Assembly: GCF_016921115.1 (NCBI RefSeq)
Contig: NZ_JAFFZS010000041.1
Location: forward strand, 1-61,821
DNA from: Streptomyces actuosus
GTDB taxonomy: Bacteria; Actinomycetota; Actinomycetes; Streptomycetales; Streptomycetaceae
DNA length: 61,821 bases
Direction: 5' to 3'
Shown: positions 29,122 to 37,662 of the stretch, piece by piece
Numbering within the stretch: the first letter of the stretch is position 1
Layout: each line of letters begins with the position of its first letter
Translations under genes and position numbers: made by a program
The notes under the pieces: generated by a model
Seen by the model: only the letters and a program-made list of their open reading frames with translations
Told to the model about the DNA's origin: nothing
Databases searched by the model: none

Positions 29122-29151
29122 AAGAGGAACCGGGGAGACACCGCTATCCCC
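29122..29151 (-). promoter_or_regulatory. Predicted sigma-AntA promoter of antGF
   Basis: Read on the minus strand: GGGGATAGCGG (29151-29141), 8 bases, CGGTTCCTCTT (29132-29122). The same arrangement occurs on the plus strand before antH. sigma-AntA is known to control both operons, so these are the likely -35 and -10 elements. Confidence 0.7.
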
Positions 29152-29161
29152 GCCACCGCGG

Positions 29162-29175
29162 GTGACGTGTGTCAC
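29162..29175. promoter_or_regulatory. Crp-like palindrome between the two ant promoters
   Basis: GTGAC-GTGT-GTCAC is a perfect inverted repeat and fits the Streptomyces Crp pattern GTG(N6)GNCAC as I recall it. It lies between the divergent antG and antH promoter motifs, where one bound dimer could affect both. Confidence 0.45.
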
Positions 29176-29195
29176 GCGGCCAGTTGGCGAGGCCC

Positions 29196-29225
29196 GGGGA
29201 TAGCGGGCCGGGTCCGTCTCCTCTT
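29196..29225 (+). promoter_or_regulatory. Predicted sigma-AntA promoter of antHIJKLMNO
   Basis: GGGGATAGCGG (29196-29206), 8 bases, CGTCTCCTCTT (29215-29225), upstream of antH. It has identical spacing to, and 20 of 22 conserved positions with, the antG promoter motif on the other strand. Confidence 0.7.
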
Positions 29226-29255
29226 GTCTCAGTGAGGGCGGAAGTCGAGGGAGTG

Positions 29256-30278
29256 ATGCACGTGATCGGCCTGGACGCAGCCACGGCGGACCCTGAGTCG
29301 GGGTCACCCGGCGCCGGCGACGGGCGTCTCGACCGCTTCGAGGCGCTGCTCGCGGCGGGGGAGACCATCGAACCCCGCGACTGGATGCCCGACGGCTACC
29401 GCAGGATGCTGCTGCGGCAGATCGCGCAGCACGCCCACTCCGAGATCATCGGCATGCAGCCGGAGGGTGCCTGGCTGACCCGCGCACCGTCCCTGCATCG
29501 CAAATCGGTGCTGCTGGCGAAGGTCCAGGACGAGGCGGGCCACGGCCTGTACCTGTACGCCGCCGCCGAGACACTCGGCGTGGACCGCGCCGAGCTGCTG
29601 GACGCGCTGCACCGGGGACGGCAGCGGTATGCCGCGACCTTCAACCACGCGGCGCTGACCTGGGCCGACACCGGCGCCGTCGCCTGGCTGACGGACGGCG
29701 CTGCCGTCGTCAACCAGGCCCCGCTGTGCCACACGTCGTACGGCCCCTACGGCCGCGCGATGCGCCGCGTCTGCCAGGAGGAGGCGTTCCACGTCCGCCA
29801 GGGCTACGACCTGATGCGGGCCCTGTGCGAGGGCACACCCGCCCAGCGGGAGATGGCTCAGGACGCGGTGAACCGCTGGTGGCTGCCGGCGGTGGCGCTG
29901 ATGTTCGGCCCGCCCGACACGGTCGTCCCGGGCGCTGACCAGGGCACGGCGGCGTTCGGCGCGCGGGTCTCGCGCCAGGCCATCGCATGGGGCATCAAGC
30001 GGCACACCAACGACGAACTGCGCCAGCGCTTCGTCGACCACTGCGTACCGCAGGCCGAACGGCTGGGTCTGACCCTGCCGGATCCGGGGATCCGCTGGAA
30101 CGAGGAACGCGGCCACTACGACTTCGGCCCGATCGACTGGGACACGTACCGGGAGGCGCTCGGCGACGACACGCACATCGCCCGGCAGCGCCTCGCCCAC
30201 CGGATCGCGGCGCACGAGGACGGCGCCTGGGTGCGGGAGGCCGCCGCAGCGTACGCGGCCCGTGAGGAGGCGCGATGA
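29256..30278 (+). CDS. antH: AntH, PaaA-like diiron oxygenase subunit
   Basis: A 340-residue homologue of the catalytic alpha subunit of phenylacetyl-CoA epoxidase. Diiron ligand motifs are visible as KVQDEAGHGLYLY (ExxH) and CQEEAFHVRQG (ExxH). With AntIJKL it oxidises anthraniloyl-AntG on the route to 3-aminosalicylate. The start is ATG 29256; GTG 29262 in the same frame has better RBS spacing (GAGGGAG, eight bases) and may be the true start. The upstream extension to 29169 would run through the promoter motif and is rejected. The 3' end overlaps antI by four bases. Confidence 0.94.
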   Translation: MHVIGLDAATADPESGSPGAGDGRLDRFEALLAAGETIEPRDWMPDGYRRMLLRQIAQHAHSEIIGMQPEGAWLTRAPSLHRKSVLLAKVQDEAGHGLYLYAAAETLGVDRAELLDALHRGRQRYAATFNHAALTWADTGAVAWLTDGAAVVNQAPLCHTSYGPYGRAMRRVCQEEAFHVRQGYDLMRALCEGTPAQREMAQDAVNRWWLPAVALMFGPPDTVVPGADQGTAAFGARVSRQAIAWGIKRHTNDELRQRFVDHCVPQAERLGLTLPDPGIRWNEERGHYDFGPIDWDTYREALGDDTHIARQRLAHRIAAHEDGAWVREAAAAYAAREEAR

Positions 30279-30598
30279 GCGAGGCGGAAGGCAGGGGCGT
30301 GAGCGGTGCGGAGGGGGCGCTGGCCTCCTGGGAGGTGTTCCTGCGCCCGCGCCGTGGCCTCGCCCACCTGCACGTGGGCTCGGTGCGGGCCGCCGACCCG
30401 GACATGGCCCTGGAACGGGCCCGCGACCTGTACACACGGCGAGGCGATCCGCTGTCGCTGTGGGTGGTGCGCTCTGCGGCGGTGTACGCCTCCTCGCCCG
30501 CCGAGCGCGACCCCTTCTTCTCGGGCGCCCGCCACAAGCCGTACCGCTATCCGGAACACTTCGCGCCGCTCACGGAAGGAGGCGACCGGCATGACTGA
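30275..30598 (+). CDS. antI: AntI, PaaB-like subunit
   Basis: A 107-residue small subunit: SWEVFLRPRRGLAHLHVGSV, then ALERARDLYTRRGDPLSLWV, the PaaB family pattern, ending in PYRYPEHF. PaaB proteins are non-catalytic partners that bridge PaaAC heterodimers in the oxygenase complex. The first 20 residues are extra relative to the core and low in complexity. It overlaps antH by four bases and antJ by eight. Confidence 0.92.
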   Translation: MSEAEGRGVSGAEGALASWEVFLRPRRGLAHLHVGSVRAADPDMALERARDLYTRRGDPLSLWVVRSAAVYASSPAERDPFFSGARHKPYRYPEHFAPLTEGGDRHD

Positions 30599-31343
30599 GG
30601 CCGTGGCCCTGCTCACCGCCCGTCTCGGCGACGACGCACTCGTCCTGGGTCAGCGGCTGTGCCAGTGGATCACCAGGGCACCGACGATCGAGGAGGATCT
30701 CGCGCTGTCGAACATCGCCCTCGATCTGATCGGTCACGCCCGCACCCTGTTCACACTGGCCGGCGAGCTGGACGGCACCGGCCGCAGCGAGGACGACTTC
30801 GCCTACACCCGCTCCGACCGGGAGTTCGGGAACACCCTGCTCTGCGAACTCCCCAACGGCGACTTCGCGGTGACCATCGCCCGCCAGCTCGCCTACAGCC
30901 ACTACGCCGTCCTGTACTACGAGGCGTGCGCCGACACCGCGCACCCCGAGCTGGCCGCGGTCGCGGCCCGCGCCGCCACGGAGGTCGACTACCACCGCCG
31001 GCACGCGGACGGCTGGACCGTACGACTCGGTCTCGGCACCGCGCAGAGCGCCCGGCGCATGCAGGCCGGACTCGACCATGTCTGGCCGTACATCGCCGAG
31101 TTGTTCGACGAGGACGAGGTGGTGCGGCGGATGGAGGCGGCCGGGGCCGCCCCGTCGCCCGCACCGCTGCGTGCCCGCTGGGAGGAACGGGTGGGCGAGG
31201 TGGTCGAGCGGGCCGGGCTTGCCGTACCCGCTCCGAGGTGGCGGGCGCGCGGTGGACGACAGGGCCTGCACTCCGAGGCGTTCGGACCGCTCGTCGCCGA
31301 ACTCCAGTCGGTGTACCGGCAGTTCCCCGGGGGAATCTGGTGA
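30591..31343 (+). CDS. antJ: AntJ, PaaC-like structural subunit
   Basis: A 250-residue helical protein of the PaaC family: DDALVLGQRLCQWITRAP, then LSNIALDLIGHARTLF, and the end YRQFPGGIW, where PaaC proteins typically finish with a PGxxW motif. PaaC is the structural partner of PaaA. ATG 30591 lies inside the end of antI; upstream frame extension is a shadow of antI. The stop overlaps the antK start. Confidence 0.93.
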   Translation: MTEAVALLTARLGDDALVLGQRLCQWITRAPTIEEDLALSNIALDLIGHARTLFTLAGELDGTGRSEDDFAYTRSDREFGNTLLCELPNGDFAVTIARQLAYSHYAVLYYEACADTAHPELAAVAARAATEVDYHRRHADGWTVRLGLGTAQSARRMQAGLDHVWPYIAELFDEDEVVRRMEAAGAAPSPAPLRARWEERVGEVVERAGLAVPAPRWRARGGRQGLHSEAFGPLVAELQSVYRQFPGGIW

Positions 31344-31831
31344 CCGGGGCGCTGTCCGCCGAGGAGGTGGCGGCCAGAGTGCGCGACCTGCCCGACCCCG
31401 AGCTTCCCTTCGTGACCCTGGGTGAACTCGGTGTGATCCACCGGGTCTCGACGGCGGAGGACGGCCGGCTGGAGGTCGGGTTCACCCCCACCTTCCTCGG
31501 CTGTCCCGCACTCCCCGCGATCACCTCGGCGATCGCCGACGTCCTGGCGCAGTGCGGACACCCCGACGGCCGGGTGCGCCGGCTGGCGGCCCCGGCGTGG
31601 AGCACGGACCGCATCACCGCGTCCGGACGGCGCAGACTCGCCGAGCACGGCATCGCCCCGCCCCGCCCGGCAGGTGCACCCACACCCGTACGCCTCGGGG
31701 TCGGCGCGCCCTGCCCTCACTGCGGCTCCGGGGCGACCCGGCCGCACAGCCCCTTCGGACCGACCCGCTGCCAGTCGATCCTGCGGTGCACGGCCTGCGG
31801 AGAGGCCTTCCCGTACCTGGCCACGGTGTGA
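31340..31831 (+). CDS. antK: AntK, PaaD-like protein
   Basis: A 163-residue protein with an N-terminal MIP18/DUF59-type domain (VRDLPDPELPFVTLGELGVI, then TFLGCPAL) and a C-terminal zinc-finger-like segment with CPHCGS and CTACGEAF. PaaD homologues are needed for a working Paa oxygenase, probably in metal-centre maturation. GTG 31340 overlaps the antJ stop (GTGA). Confidence 0.92.
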   Translation: MTGALSAEEVAARVRDLPDPELPFVTLGELGVIHRVSTAEDGRLEVGFTPTFLGCPALPAITSAIADVLAQCGHPDGRVRRLAAPAWSTDRITASGRRRLAEHGIAPPRPAGAPTPVRLGVGAPCPHCGSGATRPHSPFGPTRCQSILRCTACGEAFPYLATV

Positions 31832-31838
31832 GGCGCCC

Positions 31839-32924
31839 ATGACCATGCTCCAGACCCACCGCGGCCACTGGTTCCGGCTCCGGGTCAGCCGCGTCGAGGC
31901 CCTGCTGGAGGACACCGTGGCGTTGACGCTGCACGTGCCTCCGGAACTCGCCACCGTGTTCGGCGCCGAGCCCGGCCGCCATGTCGTCGTCCGCCACCGG
32001 CCGTCCGGCGGTGGAGAGGTCCGCCGCGCCTACTCGGTGTGCCCGCCGCCCGACGCACCGGACGCGCTGCGGCTGGTCGTCCGACGCCACTCCCCCGACG
32101 GCTTCGGGGCCTACGCGGGGTCCCGACTGAGTCCCGGCGACGAGATCGAACTCTCCCGTCCGACCGGGCAGTTCGGGCTCCCGACGCCCCCCGGCGGCCA
32201 TCACGTGCTGATCGCCGGCGGCACCGGCATCACACCGCTGGCCGCGATGGCGGCAGGAGCGCTGCGGGCCTCGTCCGGCTGCCGGGTCTCCCTGATCCAC
32301 GCGGTCCGCACCGCCGGTGCGGCCCTGTTGTCGGACGAACTCGCCGCATTGAAGGACGAGTTCACGGACCGCCTGACCGTGCTGTACGTCCTCTCGCGCG
32401 AGCGGCGCGAGAGCGAACTGTTCACCGGGCGCATCGACGAGGCACGGCTGCGTCGACTGCTCACCCTGGTGGACGCGCGGCCCGACGACGGCACCACCTT
32501 CTGCCTGTGCGGACCGGCGGGACTGGTGGAGACGCTCCGTACCGCGCTCACGGCCTGGGGCACCCACCCGGACCGGATCCGCTGGGAGCTGTTCTCCGCC
32601 GGCGGCGCCGAACCCGACGGCGAGTCCGCCGACCGCGCCGAACCCGCTGGACGGGTGACGGCGGTGATCGACGGCCGCTCGACCGTGGTCGTGCTGGAGC
32701 CCGGGGACCGGGTCGTCCTCGACGCCGTGCTGCGCGCCCGACCCGAGGTGCCGTACGCGTGCAGGGACGGGGTGTGCGGGAGCTGCCGCGCCAAGGTCGT
32801 CGCCGGCGCGGTCGCCCTGGGCCGACAGCACGCCCTCGACGACCGGGACCTCGCGCGGGGCTACACCCTCGCCTGCCGCGCCCGTCCCCGAACCGACGAG
32901 CTCACGCTCGACTTCGACGCCTGA
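31839..32924 (+). CDS. antL: AntL, PaaE-like ferredoxin-NADP reductase
   Basis: A 361-residue electron-transfer subunit. It has an FAD-binding domain (RRAYSVCPPP, GDEIELSRPTGQFGLP), an NAD(P)H domain (IAGGTGITPLAAMA, CGPAGLVE) and a C-terminal plant-type 2Fe-2S domain (PYACRDGVCGSCRAKV with a distal LACRARP Cys). It passes electrons from NADPH to AntHJ. ATG 31839 was chosen 8 bp after antK; MTM at 31845 is an alternative. Confidence 0.94.
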   Translation: MTMLQTHRGHWFRLRVSRVEALLEDTVALTLHVPPELATVFGAEPGRHVVVRHRPSGGGEVRRAYSVCPPPDAPDALRLVVRRHSPDGFGAYAGSRLSPGDEIELSRPTGQFGLPTPPGGHHVLIAGGTGITPLAAMAAGALRASSGCRVSLIHAVRTAGAALLSDELAALKDEFTDRLTVLYVLSRERRESELFTGRIDEARLRRLLTLVDARPDDGTTFCLCGPAGLVETLRTALTAWGTHPDRIRWELFSAGGAEPDGESADRAEPAGRVTAVIDGRSTVVVLEPGDRVVLDAVLRARPEVPYACRDGVCGSCRAKVVAGAVALGRQHALDDRDLARGYTLACRARPRTDELTLDFDA

Positions 32925-32962
32925 CCACGCCCGCGCACGACGTACACGAGAGGAGGAGGTCT

Positions 32963-33739
32963 GTGACCACCACGGGACGACTCCGGGGCAGGACCGCCCT
33001 GGTGACCGGAGGCAGCCGGGGTATCGGCCGGGCCGTCAGCCGTCGCCTGGCGGGTGACGGCGCGCTGGTCGCCGTCCACTACGGGCACGACCACACGGCC
33101 GCCGAGCGCACGGTCAAGGAGATCGAGGGTGACGGCGGCCGCGCGTTCGCCGTGCACGCCGAACTCGGCGTGCACGGCGACGCTGCCGCCCTGTGGGCCG
33201 CCTTCGACCGCGAGCTCGCCGCCCAAGACGCCCCGCCGGGGCTGGACATCCTGGTCAACAACGCCGGCATCACCCTGCCCCGCGCGATCCAGCAGGTCGC
33301 CGAGGACGACTACGACCGGGTCTTCGCCGTCAACACCAAGGCTCCCTTCTTCATCACCCAGCGGGCGCTCGAACGGCTGCGGGACGGCGGCCGGATCGTC
33401 AACGTCTCGTCGGCGGCGACCCGGATCGCCTATCCGGCGATCGTGGCGTACGCGATGACCAAGGCAGCCCTGGACCACCTCACCCTCTCGCTCGCACAGC
33501 AGCTCGGCCCCCGCGGCATCACGGTGAACACCGTCGCGCCCGGCTTCACCGAGACGGAGATCAACCCGACGCTGCGCGACCCACAGGTCCGGCAGGCACT
33601 CGCCGGTGCCTCCGTGTTCGACCGACTGGGCGCGCCCGCGGACATCGCCGACGTGGTGGCCTTCCTCGCCTGCGACGACGCCCGCTGGGTGACCGGCCAG
33701 TGGATCGACGCGACCGGCGGCGTCCACCTCGGCCTGTGA
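32963..33739 (+). CDS. antM: AntM, discrete ketoreductase (SDR)
   Basis: A 258-residue FabG-type SDR: TGGSRGIGRAV (cofactor loop), DILVNNAG, Ser in NVSSAATRIAYP, and YAMTK (Tyr and Lys of the catalytic set). In antimycin biosynthesis AntM is the ketoreductase that reduces the beta-keto group to give the C-8 hydroxyl later acylated by AntB. GTG 32963 has a strong AGGAGGAGG RBS. It is 38 bp after antL. Confidence 0.93.
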   Translation: MTTTGRLRGRTALVTGGSRGIGRAVSRRLAGDGALVAVHYGHDHTAAERTVKEIEGDGGRAFAVHAELGVHGDAAALWAAFDRELAAQDAPPGLDILVNNAGITLPRAIQQVAEDDYDRVFAVNTKAPFFITQRALERLRDGGRIVNVSSAATRIAYPAIVAYAMTKAALDHLTLSLAQQLGPRGITVNTVAPGFTETEINPTLRDPQVRQALAGASVFDRLGAPADIADVVAFLACDDARWVTGQWIDATGGVHLGL

Positions 33740-33791
33740 ACCGCGGGCACCGTAGCCCCTGCCCGAGCCCGCCGGCCCCAAGGAGTACGCC

Positions 33792-34640
33792 ATGAACGAC
33801 GGCACGTCCGCGCTGGCGGATCTGTCCCCGCACGACCCGCCGACCAGCCCGTTCGAGGGAGCGAGCCCCTACGACGCCTATGTGCGCGCCACGGTCCTCA
33901 ACACCCTCCAGGCGCCCCTGACGGAGGCGGCGGACGAGATGGGCTTCCTCGTCACCACGCAGGTGATGGAGCTCTGGTTCACCCTGATCGTCCACGAGTG
34001 GCGGGCGGCCCGGGACGCCTTCACCAAGGACGATCTCGACTCAGCGACGGAGGCACTCGTCCGCAGCCGCCGCGCCCTGGAGGCCCTGAACGGGTCCTGG
34101 CGGCCCATCGCCGGGCTGACCCCCGCTCAGTTCGACGGTTTTCGCGCCGCTTTCGGCCGGGCATCGGGCTTCCAGTCGGCGATGTACCGCCACATGGAGT
34201 TCCTGCTCGGCGACAAGTCCGCCGCGCTGCTGCGCTCGCACCAGGGTGAGCCGTCGGTGCACGAGACCCTGCGTGAGGCGTACCACGCGCCGTCGCTGTA
34301 CGACGAGGTGCTCAGGTTCCTGCATCGTCAGGGGCTGCCCGTGCCCGCGTCGGTGCACGAGCGGGACGTCACGGCCCCCTATGAGGCCGATCCCCGCGTG
34401 GTCGAGGCGTGGCGCCGCGTGTACGCGGGGTCGCAGCGCCATCCGCTGCTGCCTCTGGGCGAGTTGCTCACCGACATCGCCGAGCTGGTCGCCCGCTGGC
34501 GGTTCGACCACATGATGGTGGTGCGACGCGCCATGGGCGCCAGGACCGGAAGTGCCGGCTCCTCCGGCCTCGCCTGGCTCCAGGCGCGCGCCGCGCGTCC
34601 GGTGTTCCCCGAGCTGTGGACGGTCCGCGATGGCCTCTAG
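33792..34640 (+). CDS. antN: AntN, tryptophan 2,3-dioxygenase
   Basis: A 282-residue heme dioxygenase that converts L-tryptophan to N-formylkynurenine. Visible features are the N-terminal helix with FLVTTQVMELWFTLIVHE, then GFQSAMYRHMEFLLGDK, the heme His240 in WRFDHMMVVRRAMG, and the GSAGSSGLAWL loop. It is somewhat short for bacterial TDOs but complete. It starts the anthranilate branch and overlaps antO by 11 bases. Confidence 0.95.
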   Translation: MNDGTSALADLSPHDPPTSPFEGASPYDAYVRATVLNTLQAPLTEAADEMGFLVTTQVMELWFTLIVHEWRAARDAFTKDDLDSATEALVRSRRALEALNGSWRPIAGLTPAQFDGFRAAFGRASGFQSAMYRHMEFLLGDKSAALLRSHQGEPSVHETLREAYHAPSLYDEVLRFLHRQGLPVPASVHERDVTAPYEADPRVVEAWRRVYAGSQRHPLLPLGELLTDIAELVARWRFDHMMVVRRAMGARTGSAGSSGLAWLQARAARPVFPELWTVRDGL

Positions 34641-35508
34641 GGAGATCTCGGCGTTCGCCGCCGAGGAGGAGCGGCGCGTCCTGAGCCTGAGGCCGGTGCT
34701 GGCACCGGTGCACGGCCACTACGGCGACCATCCCCACCAGGTCTACGACGCCTGGCCGTCCGAGGACCCGGAGGCACCTCTGGTGGTGCTGCTGCACGGC
34801 GGATACTGGCGCTACGACCGGATGCATCTCACCCCGTTCGCCGCCCACCTGTCCGAGCGGGGATTCTCGGTGCTGTTGCCCGGCTTCCGCCGGTCCGGGG
34901 GCGCCGGCGGCTATCCGGAGACGTTCGACGACGTGGCCCGCATCGTCGACACGCTGCCCGCGGGACGCCCCTACGTCCTGGCGGGCCACTGCTCGGGCGG
35001 CCATCTCGCCCTGTGGTGCGCGGCCCGGGGCCTGCTGCCGGACACCTCGGCCTGGCACACGACGCGGCTGCCGCCGGCCGTGCTGGCGCTGGCCCCGCTG
35101 ACCGATCTCCGGGCCACCCGCCGGGACCGCCTCAGCGATGACGCGGCGCTGCAACTCATGGGCGGGCCGGACCGGTTCGCGGAACGGCTCGCGGACGTCG
35201 ACCCGCTCAGCCTGCTCCGGAGAGCGGGCAGCACGGGGGTGCGGACCGTGTTGTTGCACGGCGCCGCCGACGAGGAGGTACCCCTGACGCAGTTCGCGGA
35301 CTACGCGGCCGTCCACCGCGACCTGGAGACCCTGGTCCTGCCCGGCACCGGGCACTACACCCTGATCGAGCCGGGCGCTCCGGCCGCCGGTGCCGTCGCC
35401 GACACACTCCGGCGGCTGTACGACGAGACCGCGACGCGTCACGCGGCCTTGGCAGAAGCGGCGGCGAGCGGTCGGCCGGCAGCAGCGGAGGAGGCGTCGC
35501 CGTCGTGA
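34630..35508 (+). CDS. antO: AntO, alpha/beta-hydrolase (N-formylation enzyme; formamidase-like)
   Basis: A 292-residue alpha/beta-hydrolase with HGGYWRYDRM (oxyanion motif typical of kynurenine formamidases), nucleophile Ser in GHCSGGHLALW, and catalytic His in GTGHYTLIEP. Genetic and reconstitution work on antimycin assigned AntO to N-formylation of 3-aminosalicylate. Its sequence looks like arylformamidase, and it lies exactly between tryptophan dioxygenase and kynureninase, so a role in handling N-formylkynurenine is also possible. ATG 34630 lies inside the end of antN; the stop overlaps antP. Confidence 0.88.
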   Translation: MASREISAFAAEEERRVLSLRPVLAPVHGHYGDHPHQVYDAWPSEDPEAPLVVLLHGGYWRYDRMHLTPFAAHLSERGFSVLLPGFRRSGGAGGYPETFDDVARIVDTLPAGRPYVLAGHCSGGHLALWCAARGLLPDTSAWHTTRLPPAVLALAPLTDLRATRRDRLSDDAALQLMGGPDRFAERLADVDPLSLLRRAGSTGVRTVLLHGAADEEVPLTQFADYAAVHRDLETLVLPGTGHYTLIEPGAPAAGAVADTLRRLYDETATRHAALAEAAASGRPAAAEEASPS

Positions 35509-36755
35509 CCACCACCCCGACCTCGCTCGCCGGCCGGGCGGCCGGCCTGGACGCCGACGCGCCCCTCGGCCACGTCCGCGAGCGCTTTCTGCTCCCCCAG
35601 GGGGTCGTGTACCTCGACGGCAACTCGCTCGGGCCGCTCCCGGCCGCCGTACCTCCCGTGCTGGAGGACGTCCTGCACCGGCAGTGGGGCACCGGTCTGA
35701 TCCGCTCGTGGAACGATCACGGCTGGTGGGACGCGCCGGCCAGGGTCGGGGACCGGGTGGGACGGCTGATCGGCGCGGCCCCGGGACAGACCCTCGCCGG
35801 GGACTCCACGAGCGTGCAGCTGTACAACGCGCTGAGCGCGGCGGCCGCCCTGCGCCCCGACCGTTCCCTGCTGGTCACGGACCCCGACCACTTCCCCACC
35901 GACCGGTACCTCGCCGACGCGGTCGCGAGCCGGCTGGGCCTGGGGGTGCGCCGGATCCGGCCGGCCGACCTCCCGGGACACCTGGCCGCCGAGGGCGACC
36001 GGGTCGCCGTGGTCGCCTACTCCCCCGTCGACTACCGCACCGGTGAACTCCACGACATGGCCGCGCTCACCCGGGCCGCACAGCGCGCCGGGGCCCTGGT
36101 GCTGTGGGACCTGTGCCACGCGGCCGGGGCCCTGCCGGTGCGTCTGGACGCCCTCGGGGTGGACTTCGCGGTGGGCTGCGGCTACAAGTTCCTGTCCGGC
36201 GGTCCGGGCGCCCCGGCTTTCGTGTACGTCGCCCGGCGCCACCACGCCGACTGGCGTCCGCCGATGACCGGCTGGAACGGCCACGCCGACCCGTTCGGGC
36301 TGCACGAGGAGTACCTGCCCGCGCCGGGCGTCGGCAGGGGCCGTATCGGAACGCCTCCCGTCCTGTCCCTGCTGTGCCTCGAAGCCGCGCTGAGCGTCTT
36401 CGACGACGTCGACCTGGACCAGGTACGCGCTGGAAGCCTCTCTCTGACCGGGTTCTTCCTGCACTGCACCGAAGTGCTGCTGGACGGCCTGGGTTTCGAG
36501 CCGGTCACTCCGGCCGAACCGGAGCGCCGCGGCAGTCAGGTGTCCCTGCGCCACCCGCACGCCTTCGGGCTGGCTCGGGCACTGGAGGCCAGGGGCGTGA
36601 TCGGCGACATGCGTGCGCCCGACCTGCTCCGCTTCGGGGTCAACGCGCTGTTCACCACCCATCAGGACGTCCTGACGGCGGTGACCTGCCTGCGCGAGAT
36701 CACGGCGACGGGGGCCTACGACCCGTCGGCGCACGGGGCCGGCGGGGTGACCTGA
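35505..36755 (+). CDS. antP: AntP, kynureninase
   Basis: A 416-residue PLP enzyme cleaving kynurenine to anthranilate and alanine. It has VYLDGNSLGPLP at the N-terminus, SVQLYNAL and DPDHFPTDRY in the cofactor domain, and the Schiff-base Lys228 in GCGYKFLSGGPGAPAF. GTG 35505 overlaps the antO stop. Presence of kynureninase without an adjacent phosphopantetheinyl transferase (antQ) places this as the antP-containing intermediate form of the antimycin cluster. It is the last ant gene. Confidence 0.96.
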   Translation: MTTTPTSLAGRAAGLDADAPLGHVRERFLLPQGVVYLDGNSLGPLPAAVPPVLEDVLHRQWGTGLIRSWNDHGWWDAPARVGDRVGRLIGAAPGQTLAGDSTSVQLYNALSAAAALRPDRSLLVTDPDHFPTDRYLADAVASRLGLGVRRIRPADLPGHLAAEGDRVAVVAYSPVDYRTGELHDMAALTRAAQRAGALVLWDLCHAAGALPVRLDALGVDFAVGCGYKFLSGGPGAPAFVYVARRHHADWRPPMTGWNGHADPFGLHEEYLPAPGVGRGRIGTPPVLSLLCLEAALSVFDDVDLDQVRAGSLSLTGFFLHCTEVLLDGLGFEPVTPAEPERRGSQVSLRHPHAFGLARALEARGVIGDMRAPDLLRFGVNALFTTHQDVLTAVTCLREITATGAYDPSAHGAGGVT

Positions 36756-36776
36756 GCGCTCGGGGACCAGGTCACC
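36746..36776 (+). terminator. Possible terminator at the end of the ant operon
   Basis: GGTGACCTG pairs with CAGGTCACC across 13 bases that themselves contain GAGCGCTC. The left arm includes the antP stop codon region, so it is a plausible but not certain terminator. Confidence 0.4.
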
Positions 36777-37662
36777 GCCCCAACCCCCGCCGCCCACACG
36801 GACCCGTCCCCGGTGGTCCTCTGCGTCCGGTCCGTGCGGGCGGCGGGATCCATGCTCGTGTCAGGGCAGTCGTCCGTGAGCATGTGCCGGACCGCGGTGA
36901 CGATCGGGAGCTCGACGGCGACCAGGGCTTTGAGCGGGCCGCGTCGGGCGGCCCTGCAGCAGGCAGGCTCAGACGGAAGCGTGAAACTGCTTCCCCGCAC
37001 TCCAGCCGGAGCCGGCAGCAGCTTCCAGCACGGTGCCGGCGTGTCCGTGCGCGGCAGCAATCTCGGTCCGCAGGACCACCGAGGACGGTGCACCACTCGA
37101 CGACCGGCATCTGCACGAAAAGCGCAGACCTTCTCACCGACATGACGGCTCGCCGGGTTCCCCGGCCGGGGCGGCTGCCCCAGGCCTGTCCCACAGTCCC
37201 CGGCGGGCGCACGACGACAGCCACGGCACCTCGCCGCGTCGGTCGGGTCGCTCGCATACGCCCGGTACGAGGACGACCCTCCGCCTTGCGATGCACCGCG
37301 TCCGGCGCCACGCGCCGATCCACCGGGGATCGCGGGACAGGCCTCAGGAAGCGAAAGGCACCGAGAACTCCTCAGGGCCCGGATCGATTCACCACCGGCG
37401 TCGGCGGCCCCACGCCGCGGGCGCGCAGGGAGCGCCGGGGGCTGGTCCACTGACGGGCCGCATGCGCCCTCATCCGTTCGCCGCGTCGTGTCCACCACAG
37501 CGGCATCCTCGTCGCCGCGCGAACTGCTCGTCTCCCCGCCAGCGCCCGACCGTCCCCGACGCCGCGGGCCATGTCCGGGTTGCCCCGTCCCCGGGAGCCT
37601 GCTGGACTTCCCCCTTCGGCCCCGACTGCCGCTCCTTCCCCGGACATTGAGAAGGTTCTCCC
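36777..37662. other. Intergenic region after antP
   Basis: About 890 bp. Several open frames exist on both strands, but none has a recognisable domain, RBS or consistent codon bias. It marks the right border of the antimycin cluster and must hold the promoter of the P450 gene. Confidence 0.55.

Noticed and set aside
36716..37498. A 260-codon minus-strand frame after antP
   Set aside because: No RBS, no family pattern, Arg/Ser-rich composition, and it overlaps the antP 3' end.
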